Part shown: positions 16,890-26,176 of the stretch, one piece after another
How positions within the stretch are numbered: position 1 is the stretch's first letter
How the letters are laid out: each line of letters opens with the position of its first letter
DNA from: Anoxybacterium sp963668245
GTDB lineage: Bacteria > Bacillota > Clostridia > Peptostreptococcales > Anaerovoracaceae
Direction: 5' to 3'
Assembly: GCA_963668245.2 (NCBI GenBank)
Contig: OY764195.2
Span: forward strand, 2,901,861 to 2,965,860
Length of the DNA: 64,000 nt
The notes under the pieces: model-generated
Database searches by the model: none
Seen by the model: only the letters and a program-made list of their open reading frames with translations
Told to the model about the DNA's origin: nothing
Program-made: the position numbers and the translations under genes

Positions 16890-17792
16890 CTATTTTGGTA
16901 TAGCCTGTGCAATGGTTCTAGTTGTATTAACGGCTGCTTGAGCGGTATAAACCGCACTCATCACATTGGCTTTTGTTGATGTATCCAGACCAAAGGCACC
17001 CGCGATTCTTGGCACTTCCCCAGCCGATAACATGAGTCCCAGACCGAGGAGTGCGTTATCTTTTACCACCATTAGGCCTGCAGTCAGTATTGTTGCCTGC
17101 AAAAAAGTCGTGAGGCAAAGACCAATGATTTGCTTTATCCACTGAATAAATCCATCGATATATCCTCTTGGAACCGAGAACATATAAAGACTTCCTACCG
17201 CTATTTGTATGAGCAGGATTCCACCTCTTTTAAGGTTGGCGAAGAACACTTTAACGACTGCATATCCCATGAGGATAATTATAAAAAGTGCCATAATAGG
17301 ACTTGTTATCGTAGAAAGTCCACCGAAAACACCTGAACTTCCTACGCTTGAAACGTCACTGATGTTTCCCAGTTCTCCAATGATTGCATTTGCAAGTTCA
17401 CCAACGCCGCTATTGTGACCCGTAATGCCTGCAGTTAAACTGCTTTGTAGAGTTACTGATAGCTTATAGAGTTCAATCGGTACAGTTGTGAAAAGACTCA
17501 CTGCCATGAAGCCTTTGATGGCATTAAGCGCAGCATCTTTGACACTTCCTCTTCCTGATTGATACTCAATTCCTGTTTCAAAGCAAGACACAACTAAGCC
17601 CACCACATACAGCATCCAAGCAAGATAAGTGAAAAAAAGCACAATGCTTTGCACCCATGTCATATCAAAAAGCTCAACACCCATGTTGCCCATCTGGGCA
17701 AAGAAATCACCCAAAAAACCAACGAGGTGACCATAAAACCAATCAATAATCTGGTCCATGACATCACCCATTACAAAATCCCATATAAACAT
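16890..17792 (-). CDS. VirB6/TrbL-like polytopic membrane protein
   Basis: This 300-residue protein has about six membrane segments: VQSIVLFFTYLAWMLYVVGL, the SLFTTVPIEL region, IMALFIIILMGYAVVKVFF, GGILLIQIAVGSLYMF and others. The layout fits VirB6/TrbL proteins that line the inner part of the conjugation channel. The N-terminus has amphipathic helices (DQIIDWFYGHLVGFLGDFF). It is followed by the methyltransferase pair, an interruption of the usual VirB6-VirB3-VirB4 order. Confidence 0.8.
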   Translation of the reverse strand: MFIWDFVMGDVMDQIIDWFYGHLVGFLGDFFAQMGNMGVELFDMTWVQSIVLFFTYLAWMLYVVGLVVSCFETGIEYQSGRGSVKDAALNAIKGFMAVSLFTTVPIELYKLSVTLQSSLTAGITGHNSGVGELANAIIGELGNISDVSSVGSSGVFGGLSTITSPIMALFIIILMGYAVVKVFFANLKRGGILLIQIAVGSLYMFSVPRGYIDGFIQWIKQIIGLCLTTFLQATILTAGLMVVKDNALLGLGLMLSAGEVPRIAGAFGLDTSTKANVMSAVYTAQAAVNTTRTIAQAIPK

Positions 17793-17824
17793 TTGACAGC
17801 TACCTCCTTTCCATCAAAGTGAAA

Positions 17825-17853
17825 AGGCATGCCATTTTTATCACGACATGCCT
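17825..17853 (-). terminator. Terminator-like hairpin before the VirB6-like gene
   Basis: On the minus strand AGGCATG and CATGCCT (17825-17831 and 17847-17853) pair across a 15-base loop and are followed by TTTT. It lies between the 17861 gene and the VirB6-like gene. It is a weak terminator or a pausing/processing site. Confidence 0.4.
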
Positions 17854-17860
17854 CTCTTCA

Positions 17861-18298
17861 TTACATTTGTTGATTTAGGGAATAACTGTTTCTCATCTCT
17901 TGTGTCTGCTCTTTGAATAGCTCAGCATAGTCACTCACCGATTCAGCCATTACTTTGTAATCTGCATTAGTCGGCTGGTAAGCATACCACTCCGCTTTTT
18001 CGTTATAAACCCAGATGTATGGTTCTATGCCATCTCTAAAATTGGGGTTATTAAGCTTTTTCTTCCCCCAAGCATCTGAAAATTTCAAAGTGAGTGTGTC
18101 AATGACGCCATCTGTTTTATCGATGACTGTTGCCTTAATTCCCTCAAATTTCTGATGAGTTCCAAGCGTTACAAATTCAAGTTTCATTCTAGTCTTCTCA
18201 CCCAAAGTACCATAGCAGGCTTTTCCGATGAATTTTACATCATCGAATGCATGATCCTTTGCGAAAAATTTTCTTAGTTCCTGTTCAAAAAAGTTCAT
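17861..18298 (-). CDS. Conserved element protein of unknown function
   Basis: A soluble 145-residue protein with no signal peptide or membrane segment. It is beta-rich in the middle (KLEFVTLGTHQKFEGIKATV) and ends NSYSLNQQM. The ATG at 18298 follows AGGAGG. It lies between the VirB2-like and VirB6-like genes, so a role in secretion or in its control is possible. I do not recognise the family. Confidence 0.7.
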   Translation of the reverse strand: MNFFEQELRKFFAKDHAFDDVKFIGKACYGTLGEKTRMKLEFVTLGTHQKFEGIKATVIDKTDGVIDTLTLKFSDAWGKKKLNNPNFRDGIEPYIWVYNEKAEWYAYQPTNADYKVMAESVSDYAELFKEQTQEMRNSYSLNQQM

Positions 18299-18310
18299 AG
18301 ACAGTGCCTC

Positions 18311-18652
18311 CTATATCCCGAGTATTTTCCAAATATATGTTGGGGCAGTTAATGTGAAAACAAGACACGCAAACAAAATGGCCGGCGCTGCCCATTCAAA
18401 TTGTCCGTGCTTGCGATAGTCAAAGTATGCCATCCCAAGTTTAGCAAAGAAAAAAACCGCTAGAATAAGGTCGATTGCCGGAAAGACTACCTTGTTCACA
18501 ACGGTTTTGATTTGCCCAGATGCATCAGTCCAAGTGCTCTCAATTGCTCCTGCAACATCTCCCGTACCACCTGCAAACACCGTGGTACTAAACATCAATG
18601 TCAGCAGTAAAACCATGCAGATAATCACTGCTATTTTTTTATATTTTTTCAT
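18311..18652 (-). CDS. DUF3852-like, VirB2-type pilin candidate
   Basis: A 113-residue protein with a Sec signal peptide (KKYKKIAVIICMVLLLTLMF, cleavage expected near TVFAGG) and two further hydrophobic helices (VVFPAIDLILAVFFFAKLGM and PAILFACLVFTLTAPTYIW) joined by a short basic loop. This is the architecture of VirB2-type subunits and matches DUF3852 proteins of clostridial elements. It sits at the head of the secretion gene group, upstream of the VirB6-like gene. Confidence 0.78.
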   Translation of the reverse strand: MKKYKKIAVIICMVLLLTLMFSTTVFAGGTGDVAGAIESTWTDASGQIKTVVNKVVFPAIDLILAVFFFAKLGMAYFDYRKHGQFEWAAPAILFACLVFTLTAPTYIWKILGI

Positions 18653-18680
18653 TTAGATTTTCCGCCTCTCTTATTTTAAT

Positions 18681-20423
18681 CTATGGTTTTAGCGGTGCGA
18701 TGTGCCAGTCATTCCAAAGGTTGCCCCTAATTGTTAATGAGTCCGTTAGGTTCATGGATAACATCCCAACAGGAGTCCAAGCATCTATGACCCAAGTATT
18801 CACTGCGTAGTTTCCATCAGGCATCCATATGGGTGTGAAGTGTGTTCGGTTATTGTAAGTGCTATATGGATTCCTCTTATACTCAAATCTAGCTGTTGAC
18901 CCACTTTGAATTTTTTCAAGTAGCCTCCAGTAAGTTTTGTACTGAAACTCTGGGAAATAAGCCACTGCATTTTGAGGATGTGTGACTGCAGTACTTTTGT
19001 TACTGGTGATTGATGCAGTTACAGATTCATTGATTCCGTATCCACTTTTCATCGTTCTGCCATTTGCTGTTGGGTTTTTACTGTCGCATTTGATACTCAT
19101 GTTCGATAAAAAAGTAGCATAATATTGATCTAGATTAAATTCCCACCATCCTCGATCAACCCAATTTGATACCCAGTAACTACTCGAGTGTGAGTGTCCC
19201 TCGCTATCCGTCCATGAGTCTCTCTCCCAATGACCTTCATCGACCCAGTATGCAAACCACCAAGGGCGCCAAATACTCCAATCTGCCCTTGTCATTTCTT
19301 GTCTTGCAGGTACTGATGAAAATGTGAACTCATCGTTCCTATCATCTGCTACAGGATTTGGTGGTGGATTCTTATCAAGGTCAATGATTTTAACATGAAT
19401 CGTTGATTTCGAAGTATTTCCGGGACCACTTACAGTTACTTGTATGGTCATGTTTTTTGGTTCTAAAGGCGTCCTCCATTTGACCCATGCCAATTGTGAA
19501 TCACCACTCGGATAAAATACATTTCCAACGTTATAGGTAGTTCCTTCAATGCTAAAGCTGACCCGCGTTGGGTGATCTGGATCCGATTGACCACCACTAA
19601 CTGTAACCGCTGTGATGACATCCGTGTTGACCCGGTATTCATAATCATTAGCACTTACTACTGGTGCTTCAGTTGGTGCGTCTTTAAATCTAACGATACC
19701 TAGCCCCAAATACGATTTAATATTTGCATTAGTAGCGGGTGATGTTGTGCTGCCACCCCACGCTGAATATCCCAAATCTGACACTTCTAAAAACATGGCA
19801 AGTGGCAAATTCTTATGTGTCAATGAGACCATTCTTTTTCGCAGTAAGCCATTTACTTTTTCATCATACATGGCTGCTTCAGTTGCTGTGGTTGCAATCA
19901 TGACGCCTTCAAATTTGTAATACGCCATTGGCTCGAGAAGTAATTTGTAATCACCGTTTGTCAAAATATCAAAGTTCATTCCTGTGAGCGTTGCAATAGA
20001 TCGAATGACTTGCTCATCTGTAAAATAACTTTTTATGGCTGCTAAATTGGTTTTCCCATTTGTGCTAATTATTTTAGGGATTGTTTGTTTCGGTTTTATA
20101 GACTGATATCCACCCTTAACCGGAGATAGTGCTTTACCATTGCTATATTGAATCTTGCTCACTTTCCCAAAATTATATATGGATGCACTGGGTTTCTTGT
20201 TCGTGATATCGATTGGAATAGTCACAACCGAATGGTCACTGCTACGAATAACAGTCACTCTAACACCTTCATTTCCTGGGGACCACACATTTGTGCTAGA
20301 ACCTTGACCCATGTCCCCTCCACCGTTATCAATATTTCCGTCACCATCTGCGAATGCATTTGTTGGAACTGACAAGATGAACATCATCAAAAATGCCAAA
20401 AGTAATCTCTTTACCTTTTCCAT
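18681..20423 (-). CDS. Large secreted or surface protein with Trp-rich patch
   Basis: ATG at 20423 is preferred because AAAGGAG lies five bases upstream; the product has 580 residues. A signal peptide (KVKRLLLAFLMMFILSVPTN, cleavage near AFADG) opens the protein. Residues 20-360 are beta-rich, Ser/Thr/Gly-rich and may form Ig-like units (near 255-355). Residues about 382-430 contain 11 tryptophans in under 50 residues (WRPWWFAYW, GHWERDSW, RGWWEF). No LPxTG or C-terminal membrane anchor is present. It could be an adhesin of the mating apparatus. I do not recognise the family. Confidence 0.72.
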   Translation of the reverse strand: MEKVKRLLLAFLMMFILSVPTNAFADGDGNIDNGGGDMGQGSSTNVWSPGNEGVRVTVIRSSDHSVVTIPIDITNKKPSASIYNFGKVSKIQYSNGKALSPVKGGYQSIKPKQTIPKIISTNGKTNLAAIKSYFTDEQVIRSIATLTGMNFDILTNGDYKLLLEPMAYYKFEGVMIATTATEAAMYDEKVNGLLRKRMVSLTHKNLPLAMFLEVSDLGYSAWGGSTTSPATNANIKSYLGLGIVRFKDAPTEAPVVSANDYEYRVNTDVITAVTVSGGQSDPDHPTRVSFSIEGTTYNVGNVFYPSGDSQLAWVKWRTPLEPKNMTIQVTVSGPGNTSKSTIHVKIIDLDKNPPPNPVADDRNDEFTFSSVPARQEMTRADWSIWRPWWFAYWVDEGHWERDSWTDSEGHSHSSSYWVSNWVDRGWWEFNLDQYYATFLSNMSIKCDSKNPTANGRTMKSGYGINESVTASITSNKSTAVTHPQNAVAYFPEFQYKTYWRLLEKIQSGSTARFEYKRNPYSTYNNRTHFTPIWMPDGNYAVNTWVIDAWTPVGMLSMNLTDSLTIRGNLWNDWHIAPLKP

Positions 20424-20443
20424 CTGATCTCCTTTCTGCAATT

Positions 20444-20470
20444 AAAAAAGCACCGCATTTCTGCAGTGCT
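20444..20470 (-). terminator. Intrinsic terminator
   Basis: On the minus strand AGCACTGCA and TGCGGTGCT (20470-20462 and 20457-20449) form a nine-pair stem with a GAAA tetraloop, followed by TTTTTT. It lies between the DUF6550-like gene and the secreted-protein gene. Confidence 0.75.
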
Positions 20471-20497
20471 CTCTAATTTATCAAGTTTTAGTTTAGT

Positions 20498-21055
20498 TTA
20501 ATCCATGTCACCTATTTTGTTTCCGTTCTCATACATGTCGTTTACTTCAATCACTTCATTTGCTCCACCATCTGGCACACTATCAAATCCAGGTAATCCG
20601 CCAGAAGGTTTCTGTTCCGTAGTCGTTACTGGTTTATTTGGCTTTGGTGTTGTAGTCGTTGTAGGATTCTTATCTTCTGATTTTGGTGGATCTACTTTTT
20701 CGCCGTCAGGCTTTTGTGTCGGATCAGTCAGTTGTTCTTCAGTATAAGTTGGTTTATCGGGAACATCACCTTGAATTGTTTGGTCTGTTCCTGTATCATC
20801 TGCGCCACTATCCCCTTGATTTCCTTTTGGTACTACAATTGGCTCGACCTTGACCTCGTCGTTTTTATTTGTTTCTGCACCATTTGGGTTTTCTACGACA
20901 ACCTTGCTTATTTCAGTGTTCTGAGCATTATTGATTGCCTCGGTCACTGGTGCTTTCGTAAATCTAGCCCCGATCATCACAATAAGTGCCACGCTGATCA
21001 CAAGACCGCAAGCCAGTACTACTCTTTTCTTAGTTTTATCATTCATATTTTTCAT
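20498..21055 (-). CDS. DUF6550-like membrane-anchored, Pro/Thr-rich protein
   Basis: ATG at 21055 follows AAGGAGG at good spacing, giving 185 residues. A short cytoplasmic start (KNMNDKTKKR) is followed by one membrane helix (VVLACGLVISVALIVMIGA). The rest is an extracytoplasmic, disordered stalk rich in Asp, Pro, Thr and Lys (for example TTTTTPKPNKPVTTTEQKP). The layout suggests DUF6550 proteins. It may span the wall and link the pilus or channel. It lies between the pseudopilin genes and the large secreted protein. Confidence 0.65.
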   Translation of the reverse strand: MKNMNDKTKKRVVLACGLVISVALIVMIGARFTKAPVTEAINNAQNTEISKVVVENPNGAETNKNDEVKVEPIVVPKGNQGDSGADDTGTDQTIQGDVPDKPTYTEEQLTDPTQKPDGEKVDPPKSEDKNPTTTTTPKPNKPVTTTEQKPSGGLPGFDSVPDGGANEVIEVNDMYENGNKIGDMD

Positions 21056-21155
21056 GAGAAATGCCTCCTTAATTTTTAAAGTATTGTCCTTCTTAAACCT
21101 CACCCTAGCACAAGCCTTTTGAATAGTCTACTATAATTTTACAAGTTCTTAGAAT

Positions 21156-21698
21156 CTAAAATTTCGGGGTGTAACCAGCGCTGTTTTTGACCTTAATTAT
21201 CATGGGTGGCAGAAGTTTTCCACCAAATGATACAGGTACTTCAAGCATAATGGAACTATCCACCTGAAACCTTTGCTGTTTAATATCGCCGCTAGCCAGT
21301 GGTGCATTTTGGATATCAACATTCAAATCCCATATTTTAAACTCTGTTTTACCTTCACCGGTTGTTTTAATGTGCTCATAGCCAAGTTGATTCAGACCAA
21401 GAATGCCATCTAAACGATCATAAACATCACCATAGTCGAAGGACTCTTCAAAATCTGTATCAATAGGTTGATACCCACCTGAGTACCCTTCACGAACACC
21501 ATGATAAACATCATCATAATTGTCACTGACTGTTGAAATGACAGCTGACTGAAGTGCATCACGAACACCCTGTGCAACTATCATGAGCCTAAAATATTCA
21601 GATATCCCAGTGAAAATCATGACCAAGCACAGCGTGATGGTAACTGCTAGTGGAAAACCACTACCTCTGTTGTTTGACAGTATTTTTTTTACTTCCAA
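21156..21698 (-). CDS. Minor pseudopilin-like protein (TadE/TadG class)
   Basis: TTG at 21698 is the start, after GGGGGAGG. The 180-residue product begins with a short basic leader ending NNRG, then SGFPLAVTITLCLVMIF, the layout of a type IV prepilin cleaved after Gly. Position +5 after the predicted cut is Leu, not Glu or Asp, as in tip pseudopilins. The rest is an extracellular domain. It overlaps the DUF4320-like gene by ten bases, which implies coupling. Confidence 0.65.
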   Translation of the reverse strand: MEVKKILSNNRGSGFPLAVTITLCLVMIFTGISEYFRLMIVAQGVRDALQSAVISTVSDNYDDVYHGVREGYSGGYQPIDTDFEESFDYGDVYDRLDGILGLNQLGYEHIKTTGEGKTEFKIWDLNVDIQNAPLASGDIKQQRFQVDSSIMLEVPVSFGGKLLPPMIIKVKNSAGYTPKF

Positions 21699-22084
21699 TA
21701 GACCTCCCCCTTTCCTGCGGCATCCGCTCTGAGGGTAATTGGAAATGACCCAAAACCTCCGAATAGTCCTATGTTAATCGGATAAGTCACCGCCACTGTT
21801 ATTTCCTCGTTGAGTTGAATCTGACCTGATTTTGACCATACGATCGTTGGCATAATTCCAGTTTTTTCTCTCAGAATCAATTCTCTCTGAGTGGTTTCTG
21901 TTCCTACTCTTCCAGCAATTTCTGCTTCTCTCATTAGCTCAACAGCAAAGGTGTCCACCTGCTGTTTGATGATGTAGGCAGGAAATACCTTCACAGCAAG
22001 CGCAATCACGAGCATTGCACAAAGTACAAGCACAACCACATCAATGTATCCTTCACCACGGTTGCTTTTTAATAAATGCCTCAC
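21689..22084 (-). CDS. DUF4320-like pseudopilin
   Basis: A 131-residue protein starting at GTG 22084. A leader HLLKSNRG is followed by EGYIDVVVLVLCAMLVIALA, so a prepilin peptidase could cut after Gly and leave EGYID at the new end. The same EGYID motif begins the two major pilins of this locus. The C-terminal part is a beta-rich domain (QIQLNEEITVAVTYPINIGL). It fits DUF4320 proteins of clostridial elements and the TadE role. Confidence 0.75.
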   Translation of the reverse strand: MRHLLKSNRGEGYIDVVVLVLCAMLVIALAVKVFPAYIIKQQVDTFAVELMREAEIAGRVGTETTQRELILREKTGIMPTIVWSKSGQIQLNEEITVAVTYPINIGLFGGFGSFPITLRADAAGKGEVYWK

Positions 22085-22099
22085 ACTTCACCACCTCCC

Positions 22100-22972
22100 C
22101 TAAAACATTCCGCCAAGGGAACGTAAAATTTCATACACAATAATTGCCATGTAGGTCATGAGGAAACACATGAGCATGATGAAACTGAACACTCGAATTT
22201 TGGGTGGTATCTTCATTGCCTGTGCTTTCAATCTTTGAAGTTCCAGTTGTTTCATATCATGGGCAAGCATCTGAAAATATACACCCCCTTCGTCACCCCT
22301 AAGAACACCAATTAAACCTCTTGTGATATCCGATAGCATAGGCGAGTTGATTCTTGCCTCAAATCTTGTAAGGGCCGCTTCATAACTACTAGATCTCATA
22401 TCCGCAGTTAAAACGTCCAGTTCATTTCCAAACTCCTCCCCAGCATTTTTCTTAAAGTTCTCAAGTATGCCAAGAACATCTCTACTTGCCTTCAGCTCTT
22501 GTGTAATCGTAGCCACAAACCTTGGCAGTTCTGATTCGATTTTTTCTCTTTTGGCAGACAGTTTTTCATCGGCCTTTTTAATTTCTTTGAAGTAGATCAT
22601 CACCGCGAGGAACATCAAAACAGGAGCAAGTAACGGCAAAACCAGAAGGCATGGGATAACACCAAATGCCACGAGCAAAGCCTTAACAAGTGCGAAAGCC
22701 ATAAATTCTTCTGGACTTTGGTTCATGCCGGCGGCTTTTAAAGTGTTTTTCATCCTGCTTTTTTTGTATTCATCCATTGGAAGATGTTTGGCAAGTTTCA
22801 CCGATAAACTGCCAATCAAAACATCCAGATTTTTCGCCTTACCCTTATTCTGACTCACTGCAGATATCATGGCTTTCCCCGTTGCAAGTCTTGGAAGCTT
22901 GAATACCTCAGCTAGTATGAAGAATAGACCCACGGCAAACAGAAGTCCAAATAACACAATCAATATCATCAT
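22100..22972 (-). CDS. TadC-like inner membrane pilus platform protein
   Basis: This 290-residue protein of the type II secretion F (GspF/TadC) family has membrane helices at about 2-21, 95-125 and 262-282. The cytoplasmic part includes the KREKIESELPRFVATITQEL segment, typical of T2SSF domains. It lies directly after the TadB-like gene, as in Tad loci, and would form the platform on which the TadA-like ATPase acts. Confidence 0.85.
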   Translation of the reverse strand: MMILIVLFGLLFAVGLFFILAEVFKLPRLATGKAMISAVSQNKGKAKNLDVLIGSLSVKLAKHLPMDEYKKSRMKNTLKAAGMNQSPEEFMAFALVKALLVAFGVIPCLLVLPLLAPVLMFLAVMIYFKEIKKADEKLSAKREKIESELPRFVATITQELKASRDVLGILENFKKNAGEEFGNELDVLTADMRSSSYEAALTRFEARINSPMLSDITRGLIGVLRGDEGGVYFQMLAHDMKQLELQRLKAQAMKIPPKIRVFSFIMLMCFLMTYMAIIVYEILRSLGGMF

Positions 22973-22978
22973 TTCTGC

Positions 22979-23908
22979 CTACCTCCTATACTCAATGGGC
23001 TGTGTTAGCTTAATAACAAATGCTGCCGAAATAAAGATAGCAGCAAAACAGATGGCTAGAATAATCTGGCCAAGAGGTGTATGCATCAATGCGTTGTACC
23101 AGTCCTTGTTCAAAAAGTATAATAGCGGTATGTTGCCAACCACTAAGAGTTGCATGGAAATAAATTCTTTTCTCGGCTCAAAGACCATGTTTTCTAGCTC
23201 GCCATTTACCACTCGCATATCAGATAATTTAGATACAATGGGTGTCAGTGTGGTTTTTAGGTTTCTATCAATCTGGCATGCAATCAAAGCATCACACCAT
23301 TCACGAAACACAGCGTTTTCAAGCTGAACTTTCATGTCCTCCAAACCTGCTGCAATGTCTGGATTGATCATCTTAATGCGATAGACGAAACCTTTGAATA
23401 CAGACAGAACTGGCGGATTCAGATAGTCGATGTTTTCTTCTACCGCAGTCACGATATCTTCATTTCTTAGGTATGCTGTCGTGATGATCGACAGAGCTGT
23501 TTCAAGCTCATCTGCAATATCCCTTTTGAAATGAGTTTGTGTCAGCCTCACATACCAAAACGGCAGAAGCATAAAACCGATGCCAAGGATAGGCACTGAA
23601 AAGAAATTACCAAGCACAATTGCAATTCCACTGCCAATGGCAAAAAGAAATAATGACACTGCGCAGATCATTGGAAACCATCCTTCACGCCCGGTAAGCT
23701 TCAATATTGACTGGACTTCAATGACTTCTCGTCTAAAGTAAGACACTTTCTTTCGTTTGGTTATTTCATTTATTTCTTCTTTGATACTGCGCGGTTTGTT
23801 CAAAATGTTTTTAAAAACGCTATCTGTAAATTCCATTGGCGATAACGATAAGATGATAAAAAAGCCCGTGATCATTCCGATACAGGCAATTAGTAGTATT
23901 ACATTCAT
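22979..23908 (-). CDS. TadB-like inner membrane pilus platform protein
   Basis: A 309-residue T2SSF-type membrane protein. It has an N-terminal helix (VILLIACIGMITGFFIILSL), a pair of helices near 78-115 and a C-terminal helix (IILAICFAAIFISAAFVIKL). The central cytoplasmic part has TAYLRNEDIVTAVEENIDYL, like TadB. It is packed two bases downstream of the TadA-like ATPase gene and six bases upstream of the TadC-like gene. Confidence 0.82.
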   Translation of the reverse strand: MNVILLIACIGMITGFFIILSLSPMEFTDSVFKNILNKPRSIKEEINEITKRKKVSYFRREVIEVQSILKLTGREGWFPMICAVSLFLFAIGSGIAIVLGNFFSVPILGIGFMLLPFWYVRLTQTHFKRDIADELETALSIITTAYLRNEDIVTAVEENIDYLNPPVLSVFKGFVYRIKMINPDIAAGLEDMKVQLENAVFREWCDALIACQIDRNLKTTLTPIVSKLSDMRVVNGELENMVFEPRKEFISMQLLVVGNIPLLYFLNKDWYNALMHTPLGQIILAICFAAIFISAAFVIKLTQPIEYRR

Positions 23909-23910
23909 CT

Positions 23911-25368
23911 TTAAGTCACTTCCCTTCGCTTCATTCGATTGATCATTTCAATTGGCATCCCATTTTCAAGGAGCCTTTTAGACAAGCTCTCGGAAATGCT
24001 ATACTCCTGTTTATGTGTTCCCTCAATAATAAATTTGCCCTGCTCATCCATTCGATTCTCCGTAATGATGTACTGAAACAGTGCACGATAATTTCTGGAA
24101 CCATCCGGTAGAATTTCGCATTCCATGATTTCCATCATCTTTCTCTGCTTATTTTCAAGCTGTTTGCAAAAGACAACGATAGGATAAGCTTCTGTTACAT
24201 ATCCCATGAGCGTATCGTCAGACATATCCACTGCACGTTTACAAAGGGATACCATTCTTCGGTAGGTTGCTTCACAAGAGTTAGCATGAATTGTTGTAAG
24301 TACCGCAATACCTGTTCGAGCGGCCTCCTGAGCTGCGTTTGCTTCAGCCCCACGCATTTCACCAACCACTGCAATATCAGGGTTAAACCTAAGTGCCATA
24401 TCAAGAAGCATGATTTGGTCGACTCTTTGTTTTTCATTCTCACTGTCACGAGTGATGGTATGAATCACTGAATTGACTACCTTCCCATCATCATGACGGA
24501 TCAAATCAAGCTCACGGGATCCATTCTCAATGGTGTAGATTCTCTTATTGTTTGGGATGGTTGTCAGTAGCCATCCAAGAACAGTAGTTTTACCAGAGCT
24601 TGTTGCTCCTGCTACACAAACAGAAATGCCGTAGCGGATGAGGTTGGACAGGAAGTCGAGCATCTCTTCCGTAGCTGTACCGCTCCTGACAAAATCCTCT
24701 TTCTTCATACTTTGAGGATTCACAATTCTGATTGATGCTGCAATACCAACATCTTCATCTACAAGTGGCGTTTTAAGGACAGCAATTCGGATATTCTTTG
24801 AAAGATGTCCAAGAACTGCAGGACTTGCGTTATCAAGGACCATTCCCGATACGTGAAGCATCCTTCTGATGACATTGATGGCGTGTTCAGGTGAGTCGAA
24901 GTGCTCCTTTAATTTTTCATTTCGTCCATCAGAGTATTGCACTTCGATATCTTGCCATGAGTTGATATCTATCTCTTCAATGCCTTTCCCAAAGATGTAT
25001 TTTGTCAAGAACCCATACTCAGCCATTTCGGTATATAGGGCATCAACCAGTTCCTGTCCATCCATTCCATTGACTGCAATTCTTTCATTCATGACGTAAT
25101 TGCTGATATAGCGTTTCATCTGCGCTTTAGCATCTTCCAATCCCTGATCAGTAATCAAAACCGAATAATTACTTGAGATAAATTCTTGCACTTCTTTGAG
25201 GACAGTTTGAAAATCTTTTTTCTCTGACTCTGGGGCAAAAAATAAGGAGTGCGTACGATTTTCAGTACCCAGCTCCTTGTTTTTCTTATGTTTACTCGAG
25301 GTGTTCATCAGTTCTTCCATCCGTTTTTCCATTGGTTCATTCCCTTTTACATCTTGATTTTCTAACAT
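23911..25368 (-). CDS. CpaF/TadA-type secretion ATPase
   Basis: This 485-residue hexameric ATPase would power Tad-type pilus assembly. Walker A GATSSGKT is at residues 254-261. The Asp box and Walker B follow as IENGSRELDL and PDIAVVGEMRGAEANA (about 335-350), then the His box TTIHANS. The N-terminal domain (50-230) is the usual CpaF N-terminus. Its ATG at 25368 overlaps the end of the TadZ-like gene by seven bases. Confidence 0.93.
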   Translation of the reverse strand: MLENQDVKGNEPMEKRMEELMNTSSKHKKNKELGTENRTHSLFFAPESEKKDFQTVLKEVQEFISSNYSVLITDQGLEDAKAQMKRYISNYVMNERIAVNGMDGQELVDALYTEMAEYGFLTKYIFGKGIEEIDINSWQDIEVQYSDGRNEKLKEHFDSPEHAINVIRRMLHVSGMVLDNASPAVLGHLSKNIRIAVLKTPLVDEDVGIAASIRIVNPQSMKKEDFVRSGTATEEMLDFLSNLIRYGISVCVAGATSSGKTTVLGWLLTTIPNNKRIYTIENGSRELDLIRHDDGKVVNSVIHTITRDSENEKQRVDQIMLLDMALRFNPDIAVVGEMRGAEANAAQEAARTGIAVLTTIHANSCEATYRRMVSLCKRAVDMSDDTLMGYVTEAYPIVVFCKQLENKQRKMMEIMECEILPDGSRNYRALFQYIITENRMDEQGKFIIEGTHKQEYSISESLSKRLLENGMPIEMINRMKRREVT

Positions 25369-26174
25369 CCGAACACCTCCTTTGCAATTTTTTCAATTTC
25401 TTTTCTGAACTCCCTACTGTTTTTAAGCGTCAGGTCTGCAAGTAAATTTCCGGCAAGTGTCTGCTCTTCAACTTCTTCGGAATTTGGCAGTTTAAAAGAC
25501 ACACTCCCAAGTGCCCCTGCCATATGCTCTATGCCATGATTAGATTTGACATTGGATGCAACCTTATACTGCTTGTCCATATCCCAGTTGCTGTTCTGTA
25601 AGAGTGACAGCTGACTGGAGAGATAGCTTATAGACTTCAAATCACAATTGGCAAGCCTGAGAACACTGTCACATTCAAGAAGCGAAACAGCCGATAAAAT
25701 GTCATTGGCGATGTAGCTGCTACAGTCAATGATAACAAATGGAGCGATTTTTCTTAGAGATTCAATAAACTCCATCGCCTGCACTTTTGAATAGGAAGCA
25801 TAGGTATACTCATTCTCGCCTTTCAGCATACCAATCATTGTTAGGTAGGCCATCTTCTTGTGGGTGATTATGTTGTATTTCACCAACGGTTCGGTCACAT
25901 GTGTCGCAGACAAAATGCTTCCGAGGGACTTTTCACATTCCAAATCTGATGGCGGACAAATGCAAGGCAGCATCGGTGCAGTCATATCACACAGTACTAA
26001 AATGACATTTTTCTTTTTATCTGCAAGATACTTGGCTAGTTTGACAGCAGTCGTTGTCTTCCCTGATCCTGGACTCCCCCAAACAGCAAGAACACCGCCA
26101 TGGAGGATCTCTTCTTTTACCGATTCTTCTTTGGCATCACGGGAGAAGATTGAATTCTTCTTAAAGTTAATCAT
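25362..26174 (-). CDS. TadZ/CpaE-like P-loop ATPase
   Basis: This 270-residue protein has a Walker A motif GSPGSGKTT (about residues 34-42) followed by KLAKYLADKKKNVILVLCD. FVIIDCSSYI is the switch-like strand. The fold is of the SIMIBI/MinD type, and TadZ proteins of this type localise the pilus machine at a cell pole. It lies between the CpaB-like and CpaF-like genes, the usual Tad order. No receiver domain is present, unlike classical CpaE. Confidence 0.78.
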   Translation of the reverse strand: MINFKKNSIFSRDAKEESVKEEILHGGVLAVWGSPGSGKTTTAVKLAKYLADKKKNVILVLCDMTAPMLPCICPPSDLECEKSLGSILSATHVTEPLVKYNIITHKKMAYLTMIGMLKGENEYTYASYSKVQAMEFIESLRKIAPFVIIDCSSYIANDILSAVSLLECDSVLRLANCDLKSISYLSSQLSLLQNSNWDMDKQYKVASNVKSNHGIEHMAGALGSVSFKLPNSEEVEEQTLAGNLLADLTLKNSREFRKEIEKIAKEVFGC

Positions 26175-26176
26175 TA

